In this document: piece after piece, positions 16,181-24,874 of the stretch
How the letters are laid out: each line of letters starts with the position of its first letter
Numbering within the stretch: position 1 is the first letter of the stretch
Assembly (NCBI GenBank): GCA_003166795.1
Contig: PMUS01000099.1
Coordinates: forward strand, 90,523 to 130,601
Source of the DNA: Acidobacteriota bacterium
GTDB lineage: Bacteria > Acidobacteriota > Terriglobia > Acidiferrales > UBA7541
Direction: 5' to 3'
Length of the DNA stretch: 40,079 nucleotides
Made by a program: the position numbers and the translations under genes
The notes under the pieces: model-generated
Told to the model about the DNA's origin: nothing
The model's input: only the letters and a program-made list of their open reading frames with translations
Database searches by the model: none

Positions 16181-17566
16181 ATGATGAGGGCGAACACGAG
16201 GAAATGGATTCCGGCGGCTGCGGCGATATTTCTCGCGATCGGCGTGTCCGCATCTCTCATGATGCCGCTTGCGGCGCAGGATCAGCCTTCCGCGGTTCGC
16301 CCGCCGAAACTTGATTTCACCACCCACACACTCTCGAACGGCCTCCAGGTGGTTTTGCTCGAAGACCACGAGGTTCCGGTGATTGACCTGCAGGTCTGGT
16401 ATCACGTGGGCGGAAAAGACGAGCGCCCCGGCCATACCGGATTCGCGCATCTCTTCGAGCACCTGATGTTCAAAGGTTCGGCGCATGTGGGGCCGGACGA
16501 GCACTCGCGCATCATCGAAGCAGTCGGCGGGTTCGACAACGCCGAGACGGGCGACGACTCCACGAATTTCTTCGAGACGTTTCCGAGCCAATACCTCGAG
16601 CGCGTTCTCTGGCTCGAAGCCGATCGCATGGGCAGCCTCAACGTGGACGACGCGAACTTCAAATCGGAGCGCCAGGTCGTCGAGGAAGAGCGCCGCGTCC
16701 GCGTGGACAATCAGCCCTACGGCTCGATCGAAGAAGATCTTCGCGCCGCCGCGTTCACGGTCCATGGATATCACCACACTCCCATCGGCAGCATCGCCGA
16801 TCTCGACAAGGCCACCCTCGAGGACGTCCGCGCTTTCTTCAACACCTATTACAAGCCGAACAACGCGACGCTGGTGATCGTCGGCGATTTCAAATCCGAT
16901 CAGGCGCTGGCATGGACGCAAAAATATTTTGAGGGCATTCCCGCTTCCGCGGGACCCATTCCGCGGCCCAATACGCCCGAGCCTCCACAAACGGCTGAAC
17001 GCGACGTCGCCAAGTCGTACACGAACACGCCGCTGCCCGCCGTGGTCATTGGCTACAAAATTCCCGCGCGGTACGCACCGGATTCATATCCGCTCGATCT
17101 CGCGTCCAACGTTCTCGCTGGAGGCGAAAGCAGCCGGCTCTATCAGGCCCTTGTGTACAAGGACCAGATCGCGGTGCAAGCGGCTGGGTCCGGCGATTTC
17201 AGCGAGGATCCCAATCTTTTCTGGGCGTACGCGATCATGAATCCAGGACACACGCCCGAGGACGGCGAAAAAGCAATTGTGACCATCCTCGATGGGCTGA
17301 AAACTCAGCCGGTAGGCGCGAACGAATTGCAGAAGGCCAAAAACCAGGAGATCTCGGGCTTCATCCTCGGCCGCGATACGGACGAGAATAAGGCTATCGC
17401 CCTCGCCAGCGCTACCCTGATTGGCAAGAATCCGGACCTGGTCAACACCGAGCTCGACCGCTATCTGAAAGTCACGCCGGAGGACATCGAGCGCGTGGCG
17501 AAGGAATATTTTGTTTCGCAGCGAGCCACGATTTTGACGATTAAGCCCGCGGCGCCGGCTCAATAG
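16181..17566 (+). CDS. Exported M16 zinc metallopeptidase (catalytic subunit type)
   Basis: This pitrilysin-family peptidase carries the inverted zinc motif HxxEH as His90, Glu93 and His94 (AHLFEHLMF), with a downstream acidic helix (ERQVVEEERR) supplying the third ligand. Two M16 halves follow (about 45-240 and 255-460). An N-terminal signal peptide is evident: basic start, hydrophobic core, and a likely cut after PLAA near residue 32. It should act in the periplasm. I start at ATG 16181, with ggag 10 bases upstream; an in-frame TTG lies at 16139. The next gene is a degenerate M16 partner 33 bp downstream, an arrangement like the alpha/beta heterodimers of this family. Confidence 0.93.
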   Translation: MMRANTRKWIPAAAAIFLAIGVSASLMMPLAAQDQPSAVRPPKLDFTTHTLSNGLQVVLLEDHEVPVIDLQVWYHVGGKDERPGHTGFAHLFEHLMFKGSAHVGPDEHSRIIEAVGGFDNAETGDDSTNFFETFPSQYLERVLWLEADRMGSLNVDDANFKSERQVVEEERRVRVDNQPYGSIEEDLRAAAFTVHGYHHTPIGSIADLDKATLEDVRAFFNTYYKPNNATLVIVGDFKSDQALAWTQKYFEGIPASAGPIPRPNTPEPPQTAERDVAKSYTNTPLPAVVIGYKIPARYAPDSYPLDLASNVLAGGESSRLYQALVYKDQIAVQAAGSGDFSEDPNLFWAYAIMNPGHTPEDGEKAIVTILDGLKTQPVGANELQKAKNQEISGFILGRDTDENKAIALASATLIGKNPDLVNTELDRYLKVTPEDIERVAKEYFVSQRATILTIKPAAPAQ

Positions 17567-17599
17567 AGCTGAAAAGAAATTCAAGTCTCAGGAGCATTG

Positions 17600-19861
17600 A
17601 TGAAGCGTGCAATCAAGCGATGGATTCTTTTTCCGGCGGCACTGATGCTTGTGGCAACAGCGGCGCTCGCTCAGCAGCCCCCGCAGCCTGCGAGCCCGCC
17701 GAGCGCCGCGCAGGATCAGAAAAATGGCACGGGAGTAGTCCCTTCAGGCGTGAAGCTCGTTCCGGCAATGCCCGCTGCCGGCGCGCCGACGCATTTCAGT
17801 TTTCCGCAGGCGGCCACTAAGACTCTCGCAAATGGACTGCGCGTATTCGTCGTAACCGATCATAGCGAGCCGGCCGTTGCCGCCCGGCTGGTGACATTAT
17901 CCGCGGGCAGCGTCAAGGACCCCAGGGACATGCCAGGCGTGGCGCAAATGACCGCTAACCTGCTGACGCAAGGAACCGAAAAACGCTCGGCGAAGGACAT
18001 CGCCGAGGCGATTGATTTCATCGGCGGCTCGCTGGAGGCTTCGGCGAGCAAGGATTCCACGGACGTCAGCCTCGATGTCGTGAAAAAAGACCTGGCCACG
18101 GGACTCGATCTGATGTCTGACATCGTGCTGCGCCCTGCATTTCGCGCGGAGGAACTGGACCGCCAGCGCCAGCAGCTTCTTTCAGGCCTCACGGTGCAGT
18201 ATTCCGATCCAGACTTCCTCGCTTCGGCGGCCTTCAGCCGCATCGTCTATGGCAGCTCGCCCTACGGCTGGCCGGAAGAGGGAACTCCGGAAACCGTGCA
18301 GAAGCTCGATCCGGCGGTTCTCAAGAAATTTCACGACGCCAATTATGCTCCTAATCAATCCCTGCTGGCCTTTGCGGGCGATATCACGCCCGAGGAAGCA
18401 TTCGCCGCCGCCGAAAAATATTTCGGGGCCTGGCCCAAGATCGAGGTGGCGGCCGCTATTCCACCGGCGCCCGAAACTTTTACAGGCATGCACATCTGGC
18501 TGATAGACAAGCCCGACGCCGTGCAAACGCAAATTCGCGCGGGCAAGCTCGGCATTCGCCGCGGCGACCCAAACTACATTCCCGTCTCGGTAATGAACCG
18601 CATTTTTGGCGGCGGCTACAACAGCCGCCTCAACACCGAGGTCCGCGTCAAGAAGGGGCTCACGTATAGCGCCTACTCTTCCTTCAATCCGCATCTGTCA
18701 GCCGGCTCGTTTGCGGTTGGGACGTACACGCGCACCGAAGCCACCGTCGAAGCGGCAAAATTGGTGGTTGATCTGATCGCCAAGATGTCCACGGGCGACG
18801 TGACGCCGCAGGAGATGGATTTCGCGCGGGACTATCTCGCCGGTGTCTATCCCATTCAATCCGAGACAGCTGAACAAGTGGCGAACCGCGTCCTGACCGC
18901 GGCCGCTTTCGATCTGCCCGCGGACTATAACAGCACGTATCCGGAGAAAATTCGCGCCGTCACTTCCGCGCAGGTGCGCGAGATGGCCATGCATTATCTC
19001 AGCGCCAAGGACCTCGACATGGTGTTCGCCGGAAACGTCAGTGCGTTTCGCGACTCCTTGAAGAAAGCATTTCCCGATGCGAAGTATGAGGAAATTCCCT
19101 TCGACCAGGTGGATTTGCTCGCTCCCGATCTGCGCAAAGCGAAGGTAGCGCCGGCCACGCACGCGTCGCTCGAGCAGGGTAAGCAGATTATCCTGGCCGC
19201 CGCGCAGGCCGCCGGCGGCGACGCGCTCACTTCTCTCGCGGCGCTGAAAATGACCGAGGACGGCAAAATCTTCCGCCCGGATGGCGATGTGCCGCGAAGC
19301 GTGAAATGGCTCGTTTCCTATCCGGATCGCGCCCGCGGCGAGTTCAACCTTTCCGGCAGAGATATTGTGCAGGTTTGCGACGGACATTCTGCCTGGGTGC
19401 AGATGGGAACCGATACGCGCGATGCCACGCCCATGGCGCGGGAATTTCTGCGTGCCATTTCTCTTTATGGCGGCGGATGGGGACTCTATCGGGAAGTGCT
19501 GGGCGGCAAGATTTCGGGACCCGCGATTTGGGCGATCGGCGACGAGGAAATCGACGGCAAGAAAACCACCGGGGTGGCTGTTGACGCTGCTTTCGGCACG
19601 ATCAAATTGTATTTCGATCCCGCGACCCACCTGCTCGCCGCCGCGCGGTACCAATCGGCCGGCCCGCAGGGAGCTTCGGACAATGAGCAACGCTGGAGCG
19701 ATTACCGCCCGGTCGAGGGCCGCCAGTTCGCTTTCTCGACCGTGGTCTATCGCGATGGCGTGAAATACATGGAGTCCACGATTCAGCAGCTAGACCTGAA
19801 TCCGAAGGTAGATGACGCGCTTTTCGCCATGCCTGCCAGCCCGACCGCGGCCGCGCGCTAG
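17600..19861 (+). CDS. Exported M16-like protein lacking the zinc motif, with extra C-terminal domain
   Basis: The signal peptide ends near ALAQQ (residue 26). The M16 fold is clear (TLANGLRVFVV, DMPGVAQMTANLLTQGT, RIVYGSSPYGWP, IFGGGYNSRLNTEVR), but HxxEH is replaced around residues 114-120, so it should be catalytically dead. Inactive M16 subunits usually pair with an active one, here the gene just upstream. Residues about 540-753 form an extra domain ending in LNPKVDDALFAMP. That ending resembles the close of LolA-like outer-membrane lipoprotein-sorting domains. The start is ATG 17600, five bases after ggag. The partnership is inferred from context and known family behaviour. Confidence 0.9.
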   Translation: MKRAIKRWILFPAALMLVATAALAQQPPQPASPPSAAQDQKNGTGVVPSGVKLVPAMPAAGAPTHFSFPQAATKTLANGLRVFVVTDHSEPAVAARLVTLSAGSVKDPRDMPGVAQMTANLLTQGTEKRSAKDIAEAIDFIGGSLEASASKDSTDVSLDVVKKDLATGLDLMSDIVLRPAFRAEELDRQRQQLLSGLTVQYSDPDFLASAAFSRIVYGSSPYGWPEEGTPETVQKLDPAVLKKFHDANYAPNQSLLAFAGDITPEEAFAAAEKYFGAWPKIEVAAAIPPAPETFTGMHIWLIDKPDAVQTQIRAGKLGIRRGDPNYIPVSVMNRIFGGGYNSRLNTEVRVKKGLTYSAYSSFNPHLSAGSFAVGTYTRTEATVEAAKLVVDLIAKMSTGDVTPQEMDFARDYLAGVYPIQSETAEQVANRVLTAAAFDLPADYNSTYPEKIRAVTSAQVREMAMHYLSAKDLDMVFAGNVSAFRDSLKKAFPDAKYEEIPFDQVDLLAPDLRKAKVAPATHASLEQGKQIILAAAQAAGGDALTSLAALKMTEDGKIFRPDGDVPRSVKWLVSYPDRARGEFNLSGRDIVQVCDGHSAWVQMGTDTRDATPMAREFLRAISLYGGGWGLYREVLGGKISGPAIWAIGDEEIDGKKTTGVAVDAAFGTIKLYFDPATHLLAAARYQSAGPQGASDNEQRWSDYRPVEGRQFAFSTVVYRDGVKYMESTIQQLDLNPKVDDALFAMPASPTAAAR

Positions 19862-19872
19862 CCTGTCGGACT

Positions 19873-20907
19873 CTATTTCACCGACAGGATTACTTTCCCG
19901 ATGTTTTTTCGGTCGTGAATGTATTGGTGCGCGGCGGCGGCCTGATCGAGCGGAAACGTCTTGCCGATCTCGGGTTTGATTATCCCGGCGGTGTACATGC
20001 GGAATAGTTCGTCGAGCTCGCCGCGCAATAGGGCGCCGCGCCTTTGAATTTGCCCGAGGTTTACGCCAATCACGGAGACGCTTTGTCCCATCAGCTTCAG
20101 CGGACTAAATCGCGGCATCTGCGCAAACGCCTTCAGGCTGCGCCACCAGTGTCGCTTGCCGTCCGGCCCGGCCGCGACCGAAAAACCGTACACCACCAGC
20201 CGCCCGGTCGGTCCAAGGCACTTGTAGCTGTCGGCAAAGGATTTTCCGCCCACCGCGTCCATCACCATCTCGATGCCGTCGGGCGCGAATTTCAGCACCG
20301 CCTCCACGAAATCGGTTTTCTCGTGGTCAATCGGATGATGCACCCCGATCTTTCGCAGATATTCCTGCTTTGCCGGGCCCGCCGTGCCGAAAATCACCAA
20401 TCCCTTCGCTCGCGCGAGCTGCACGGCGCCGATTCCCACGCCTCCCGCGGCGCCATGGATCAGAATGCGGTCGCCCGGCTGCAAATTGCCCATCGTGAAC
20501 ATCGCGTGATGCGCGGTCAGGTAGTTCGCGGGAATCGCTGCCCCATCGTCGAACGGCATCCCCGCAGGCAGCCGATAGACCACGCTCGCCGGGACCGCCG
20601 CCCATTCCGCATATGCGTTGAAATGGGGCAGCGCCACCACGGCATCGCCTGCCTTCAAGGCGCCGCCTTCGCCTCGCCTGGCGCCCTCGATGACTTTTTC
20701 CACCACTCCCGCGATCTCAAGGCCGGGGACAAACGGCGGCTTCGGCGTGTCGGGATAGAGCCCCATGCGCTGCAGGAGGTCCGCGAAATTCACGCCAATC
20801 GCCTTCACGCGGATCAGCACTTCACCAGGCTTCGGCTGCGGGTCTGGCACCTGGCGGGCCTCAAATACTTCGGGAGGGCCATACCGCCGTACGACCATCG
20901 CGCGCAT
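19873..20907 (-). CDS. Zinc-independent quinone oxidoreductase-like protein (MDR family)
   Basis: This medium-chain dehydrogenase/reductase opens MRAMVVRRYGPPEVFE and continues with the GroES-like segment IGVNFADLLQRMGLYP. The NAD(P) Rossmann motif is HGAAGGVGIGAVQLARAKG. The catalytic and structural zinc ligands of alcohol dehydrogenases are absent, which places it with NADPH:quinone reductase/VAT1-like members. Length is 344 residues. It is convergent with the M16 pair and divergent from the TldD pair, so it is probably transcribed alone. Substrate is unknown. Confidence 0.9.
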   Translation of the reverse strand: MRAMVVRRYGPPEVFEARQVPDPQPKPGEVLIRVKAIGVNFADLLQRMGLYPDTPKPPFVPGLEIAGVVEKVIEGARRGEGGALKAGDAVVALPHFNAYAEWAAVPASVVYRLPAGMPFDDGAAIPANYLTAHHAMFTMGNLQPGDRILIHGAAGGVGIGAVQLARAKGLVIFGTAGPAKQEYLRKIGVHHPIDHEKTDFVEAVLKFAPDGIEMVMDAVGGKSFADSYKCLGPTGRLVVYGFSVAAGPDGKRHWWRSLKAFAQMPRFSPLKLMGQSVSVIGVNLGQIQRRGALLRGELDELFRMYTAGIIKPEIGKTFPLDQAAAAHQYIHDRKNIGKVILSVK

Positions 20908-21035
20908 CTAACTCTCCTCATGCCGGGAACCTGCCGGCCGGGCCCGCTCCCACCGTTCGCCGGGACCGGAACACCTGCACCGGCATTTCATTAGGAATCG
21001 ATTGCATCCTATCTTAAACTATTGGACTTCGCGCA

Positions 21036-22778
21036 ATGATCAAACTCAACCTGACATATAGAACTTTGTTGACCGGTACTGCGCTGCTCGCAGGCGCATG
21101 GGCTTGCGTGGCGGCGAATCGTCCCGCGCCCCCGGATACACCCGCGCCAGCCGTACTGACTGCCATGCAGGACGAGCTCAGCCGCTCGATGGAGGCGACC
21201 TCTGCCGCCGATCCCCCGGCCTACTTCATCAGCTACACCGTCTCCGACCGCCAACTCGCCGAGGTTTCCGGCTCCAATGGCGCGCTGCTTTCCAGCACCG
21301 CGGACCGTGCGCGCTGGCTCGAAGTGCAATCGCGCGTCGGAGGCTATCAGCTCGACGACACGCATAAACTCGGCGACCGTCCTCCCAGCTGGACGAGCCC
21401 CGGCACCAACGTTCCGCTGGACGACGACATTGCCATCCTCCGCCGCGAAATCTGGCGCGAGACCGACCGCCAATACCGCGCCGCCGCACAGGCCCTGATC
21501 AAGGTAAAGACCAGCGAGCAAGTGCAGGTGCAGACCGCCGAAGGCGGCGCTCCGGATTTCTCGCACGAGCCGCCGCATACGTCCGTCGGCCCGCACGTTG
21601 AAATTAGCGTGGACCGCAAGCCCTGGGAAGAGCGCGTGCGGAGATACACCGCCGAGTTCAGCAAGTCACCCTCGGTACTGAATTCCATCGCCACGTTCAC
21701 CGCGCTCGCGACGAATCAATATCAGGTGAATACCGAGGGCACCAAGCTCGCTTTTGGGCAGATTCATTACCGTCTCGAACTTTTCGTGCAGAGCAAGGCG
21801 CCCGATGGAATGGACATCGAACGCTACGCGAATTTCGACTGGCTTGACCCCAAGGACACTCCGGACGAGAAAACCATCTTCGACAGCATTCATCAATTGG
21901 TCAAGGAAACGGAAGCCCTGGACAAAGCTCCGCTCGCGAATCCTTACGCCGGACCCGCGCTGCTCACCGGCCGCGCCGCCGCGGTATTCTTCCATGAAGT
22001 TTTTGGCCATCGCGCCGAAGGATTCCGCCAGAAGGACATCAGCGAAGGGCAGACATTTACGAGCAAGGTCGGTGAAAGAATTCTGCCCGATTTTATTTCG
22101 ATCAAGGACGATCCCACCGAGGCATCTTTCGGCGGCCAGATGCTCCTCGGAAGTTATCCATTTGATGACGAAGGCGTGCCCTCCGTGAGTGTGCCGCTGG
22201 TGGATCACGGCGTGTTGAAAACTTTCCTGATGGGCCGGTCGCCGCTCGTGGACGTTCCGCACTCCAACGGCCACGGCCGCCGCCAGCTCGGCTTCGTGCC
22301 CATCGCCAGGCAGGGGAACCTGATCGTATCGAGCACGCAGACCGTGCCCTTCAGCGAGATGAGGCAGAAACTGATCGCGCTTGTGAAGCAGCAGGGCATG
22401 CCCTATGGCCTGCTGATTGACGATATCTCCGGAGGCTTCACGTTCACCGGCCGCGGACAGCCGCAAGCGTTCCAGGTCACTCCGCTCGTTGTCTACCGCG
22501 TGTTCGCCGATGGCCGCCCCGATCAGCTCGTGCGCGGCGTGGATATCGTCGGCACACCGCTCGTATCGCTCACGAAGATCGTGGCTGCCAGCGATAAGCA
22601 GGAAATCTTCAACGGCTACTGCGGCGCGGAATCCGGCTCCGTGCCGGTCTCGGCCGTCGCACCCGCGATCCTGATCTCCGAAATGGAATTCGCGAAGAAG
22701 GAAACGTCAACCGACCGGCCGCCCGTCCTGCCGCCGCCGGCGCACGATTCGGAAGCAAAGGTGGTCCAACAACAGTGA
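21036..22778 (+). CDS. Exported TldD-family zinc metallopeptidase (active type)
   Basis: The TldD/PmbA fold carries the HExxxH motif as His320, Glu321 and His325 (FFHEVFGHRAEG). A later cysteine in NGYCGAESGS matches the third zinc ligand of TldD. Unlike the cytoplasmic TldD of E. coli, this protein begins with a plausible signal sequence (MIKLNLTYRT, then LLTGTALLAGAWA) followed by a Pro/Ala-rich stretch. An extra N-terminal region of about 200 residues precedes the conserved core. It overlaps the next gene by four bases (GTGA). By analogy with TldD/TldE, the two probably form a heteromer that cleaves unfolded peptides, here outside the cytoplasm. The export is inferred. Confidence 0.88.
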   Translation: MIKLNLTYRTLLTGTALLAGAWACVAANRPAPPDTPAPAVLTAMQDELSRSMEATSAADPPAYFISYTVSDRQLAEVSGSNGALLSSTADRARWLEVQSRVGGYQLDDTHKLGDRPPSWTSPGTNVPLDDDIAILRREIWRETDRQYRAAAQALIKVKTSEQVQVQTAEGGAPDFSHEPPHTSVGPHVEISVDRKPWEERVRRYTAEFSKSPSVLNSIATFTALATNQYQVNTEGTKLAFGQIHYRLELFVQSKAPDGMDIERYANFDWLDPKDTPDEKTIFDSIHQLVKETEALDKAPLANPYAGPALLTGRAAAVFFHEVFGHRAEGFRQKDISEGQTFTSKVGERILPDFISIKDDPTEASFGGQMLLGSYPFDDEGVPSVSVPLVDHGVLKTFLMGRSPLVDVPHSNGHGRRQLGFVPIARQGNLIVSSTQTVPFSEMRQKLIALVKQQGMPYGLLIDDISGGFTFTGRGQPQAFQVTPLVVYRVFADGRPDQLVRGVDIVGTPLVSLTKIVAASDKQEIFNGYCGAESGSVPVSAVAPAILISEMEFAKKETSTDRPPVLPPPAHDSEAKVVQQQ

Positions 22779-24619
22779 GAAAACTCGCCACACTTGCTTT
22801 GCTCACGGCGTTCGCCATGCCGCTGACCGTCGCTCGCGCCGCGGGAAACCGCGCGGCTATGCTCCCCGCCGCGCAGGCGCCCGTTCCGGCTGGCGAAACT
22901 GACCAGACTCTTCACGCCATGCACGACGAAATGGACCGCTCCCGCACGCGGCTTGCACTCGCCGGCGTCGGCAAACCCTTTTACTTCGAATACCGCCTGC
23001 TCGACCTTGATGTCCGCAGCGTCACGGCCTCCTTCGGCGCGCTCGTCTCCAGTTCGACCTCGCGCACTCGTTTCATGTCCGTGGACGTGCGCGTGGGCGA
23101 CTACCACCTCGACAGCTCCAATTTCATCAGCGAGGACGGTTTCCAGGGTTTCCTCGGATCCACCGGAGAAGTCGGCATTGACCGCGACTACAACTCGCTC
23201 CGCCAGGATTTGTGGCTCGCCACCGATCAGGCCTACAAGGCCGCCGTCACGCAGATGGCGCTCAAGCAATCTTTTCTTCGCAGCCTCACGAAGCCGCCCG
23301 AAATAGACGATTTCTCTCAGGCGCAGCCGCTCGTGAAGGTTGATCCCCGCATCGATCCTGATTGGACGTCGCGTAATTGGGAAGAAGAAGCCCGCGAGGC
23401 GTCGGCGGTCCTCAAGAATTTCCCGCAACTCTACGGGAATCGCGTCAGTTACTACCTGGTTTACGCAACCTCCTATCGCATGACCAGCGAGGGCACCACC
23501 ATCCGCTCGTCGCGCCATCTGGCCGCCGTGGAAGCGGCGATGGATACCCAGGCGGAAGACGGCATGTCGCTGCACAACTATTATTCGGTCTATACCCCGC
23601 TGCCCGCTGGCCTGCCCGACGCTGCAGCCGTCGCGAAGGCGCTCGCTAGCGCCAGCACCGATCTGATGGCGCTCCGCTCGAGCCCTCTCGTTCCGGATTA
23701 TACTGGCCCGGTGCTGTTTGACGCGCCGGCCGCCGCTTCGACCCTGGCGCAGGTTCTCGAACCGTCCCTTTCCGGCGCGCGTCCCCCGCTTTCGATGACG
23801 CGCGATTTTGACGCGTTCCTCGAGCGCTTCGGCGGGCGCAGCGAGTGGTCGGGCCGCGTCGGCACTCGTGTGCTTCCGGCGAGCGTCACGCTGGTGGACG
23901 ATCCCACGCTTCAGGAGTCTCAAGGCCAGCCGCTGCTCGGAAGTTACGACGTGGACGACGAAGGCGTGAATGCCCAGAAAGTTACGCTCGTGGAAAACGG
24001 CATCCTCAAGGAACTATTGATGTCGCGCCGCCCGGGCCCGGATTCCATGTATTCCAATGGGCACGCTCGCTCGGCGCTTCTTGCCGACCCGCATCCTCTG
24101 AGCAGCAATCTGATCTTGCAGGCAACCGATGCGCTCAAACCGGACGATATGCGTAAGAAATTTCTCGATTCCTGCCGCTCCGACGGGCATGAATGGTGTC
24201 TCGAAATAAAACGCATGGATAATCCCGCGCTTTCCGCGGTTCGCCAGGAGGATTTCTCGGAGTTTGTCGGCGAGCTGGGCGGAGGAATTTCGAACGGCGA
24301 TCGCGTGCCGCTGCTCGTGTATCGCGTGTACGTGGCGGACGGCCACGAAGAACTGGCGCGCGGCGGAATCCTCGAAGGACTCACGTTGCGGTCACTGCGC
24401 AACATCCTCGCGATTGGCAGCGATCCGACGGTCCTCACCTACATGCAAAATTCGCAGGACGGCCTTGCTGGCACGGCCCTTGGCGCTTTTGGCTCGGCGC
24501 AGGACGGCATTCCGAGCACGGTCGCCGCTCCTTCGCTCTTGCTCGACGATGTCGAGATTCGCGGCTTCCACGGCGAACCCAGCCGCCTCCCGCTCGATTC
24601 TGCGCCTCCTATGAAGTGA
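22775..24619 (+). CDS. Exported TldD/PmbA-like protein lacking zinc ligands
   Basis: The start is GTG 22775, overlapping the previous stop. It shares the layout of its neighbour: signal peptide (KLATLALLTAFAMPLTVARA), an N-terminal region with MHDEMDRS, then the core with VDDPTLQ, GSYDVDDEGV and a C-terminal VAAPSLLLDDVEI. At the HExxxH position the sequence reads STLAQVLEPSL, and the NGYCG cysteine is replaced (ALGAFGSAQD). All three zinc ligands are gone. It is most likely the non-catalytic partner, like TldE/PmbA. Length is 614 residues. Confidence 0.87.
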   Translation: MRKLATLALLTAFAMPLTVARAAGNRAAMLPAAQAPVPAGETDQTLHAMHDEMDRSRTRLALAGVGKPFYFEYRLLDLDVRSVTASFGALVSSSTSRTRFMSVDVRVGDYHLDSSNFISEDGFQGFLGSTGEVGIDRDYNSLRQDLWLATDQAYKAAVTQMALKQSFLRSLTKPPEIDDFSQAQPLVKVDPRIDPDWTSRNWEEEAREASAVLKNFPQLYGNRVSYYLVYATSYRMTSEGTTIRSSRHLAAVEAAMDTQAEDGMSLHNYYSVYTPLPAGLPDAAAVAKALASASTDLMALRSSPLVPDYTGPVLFDAPAAASTLAQVLEPSLSGARPPLSMTRDFDAFLERFGGRSEWSGRVGTRVLPASVTLVDDPTLQESQGQPLLGSYDVDDEGVNAQKVTLVENGILKELLMSRRPGPDSMYSNGHARSALLADPHPLSSNLILQATDALKPDDMRKKFLDSCRSDGHEWCLEIKRMDNPALSAVRQEDFSEFVGELGGGISNGDRVPLLVYRVYVADGHEELARGGILEGLTLRSLRNILAIGSDPTVLTYMQNSQDGLAGTALGAFGSAQDGIPSTVAAPSLLLDDVEIRGFHGEPSRLPLDSAPPMK

Positions 24620-24632
24620 CGATCCGACCAGG

Positions 24633-24821
24633 ATCGTCATCCTGAACCCGGCGCATTCGGTTTTTGGTCGGGCGAAGGATCTCTCTTCAATTCACCAAGC
24701 ATCGTCATCCTGAACCCGACGCATTCGTCTTTTGGCCGGGCGAAGGATCTCTCTTCAATTCACCAAGCATCGTCATCCTGAACCGTGCGCCTTCATCTTC
24801 TGGCCTGGCGAAGGATCTCTC
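24633..24821. repeat. 68-bp tandem repeat, about 2.8 copies
   Basis: Units start with atcgtcatcctgaac at 24633, 24701 and 24769, spaced exactly 68 bp apart. Each contains gcgaaggatctct near position 42. The first two copies are almost identical; the third diverges in the middle and stops after the aaggatctct block. It fills the gap between the TldD-like pair and the CDF gene. Confidence 0.85.
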
Positions 24822-24861
24822 GTAGCGCCCTCCCCGCCCCTTAAATCGCCATCTCGCGGCG

Positions 24862-24867
24862 TATAAT
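24862..24867 (+). promoter_or_regulatory. Consensus -10 box giving a possibly leaderless mRNA
   Basis: TATAAT ends seven bases before the ATG at 24875, so transcription would begin at or next to the start codon. There is no Shine-Dalgarno sequence, and the -35 region is weak. Confidence 0.45.
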
Positions 24868-24874
24868 CCCCCGA

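Noticed and set aside
24633-24821. CRISPR array
   Set aside because: Three 68-bp units directly abut with no unique spacers and no cas genes; it is a plain tandem repeat.
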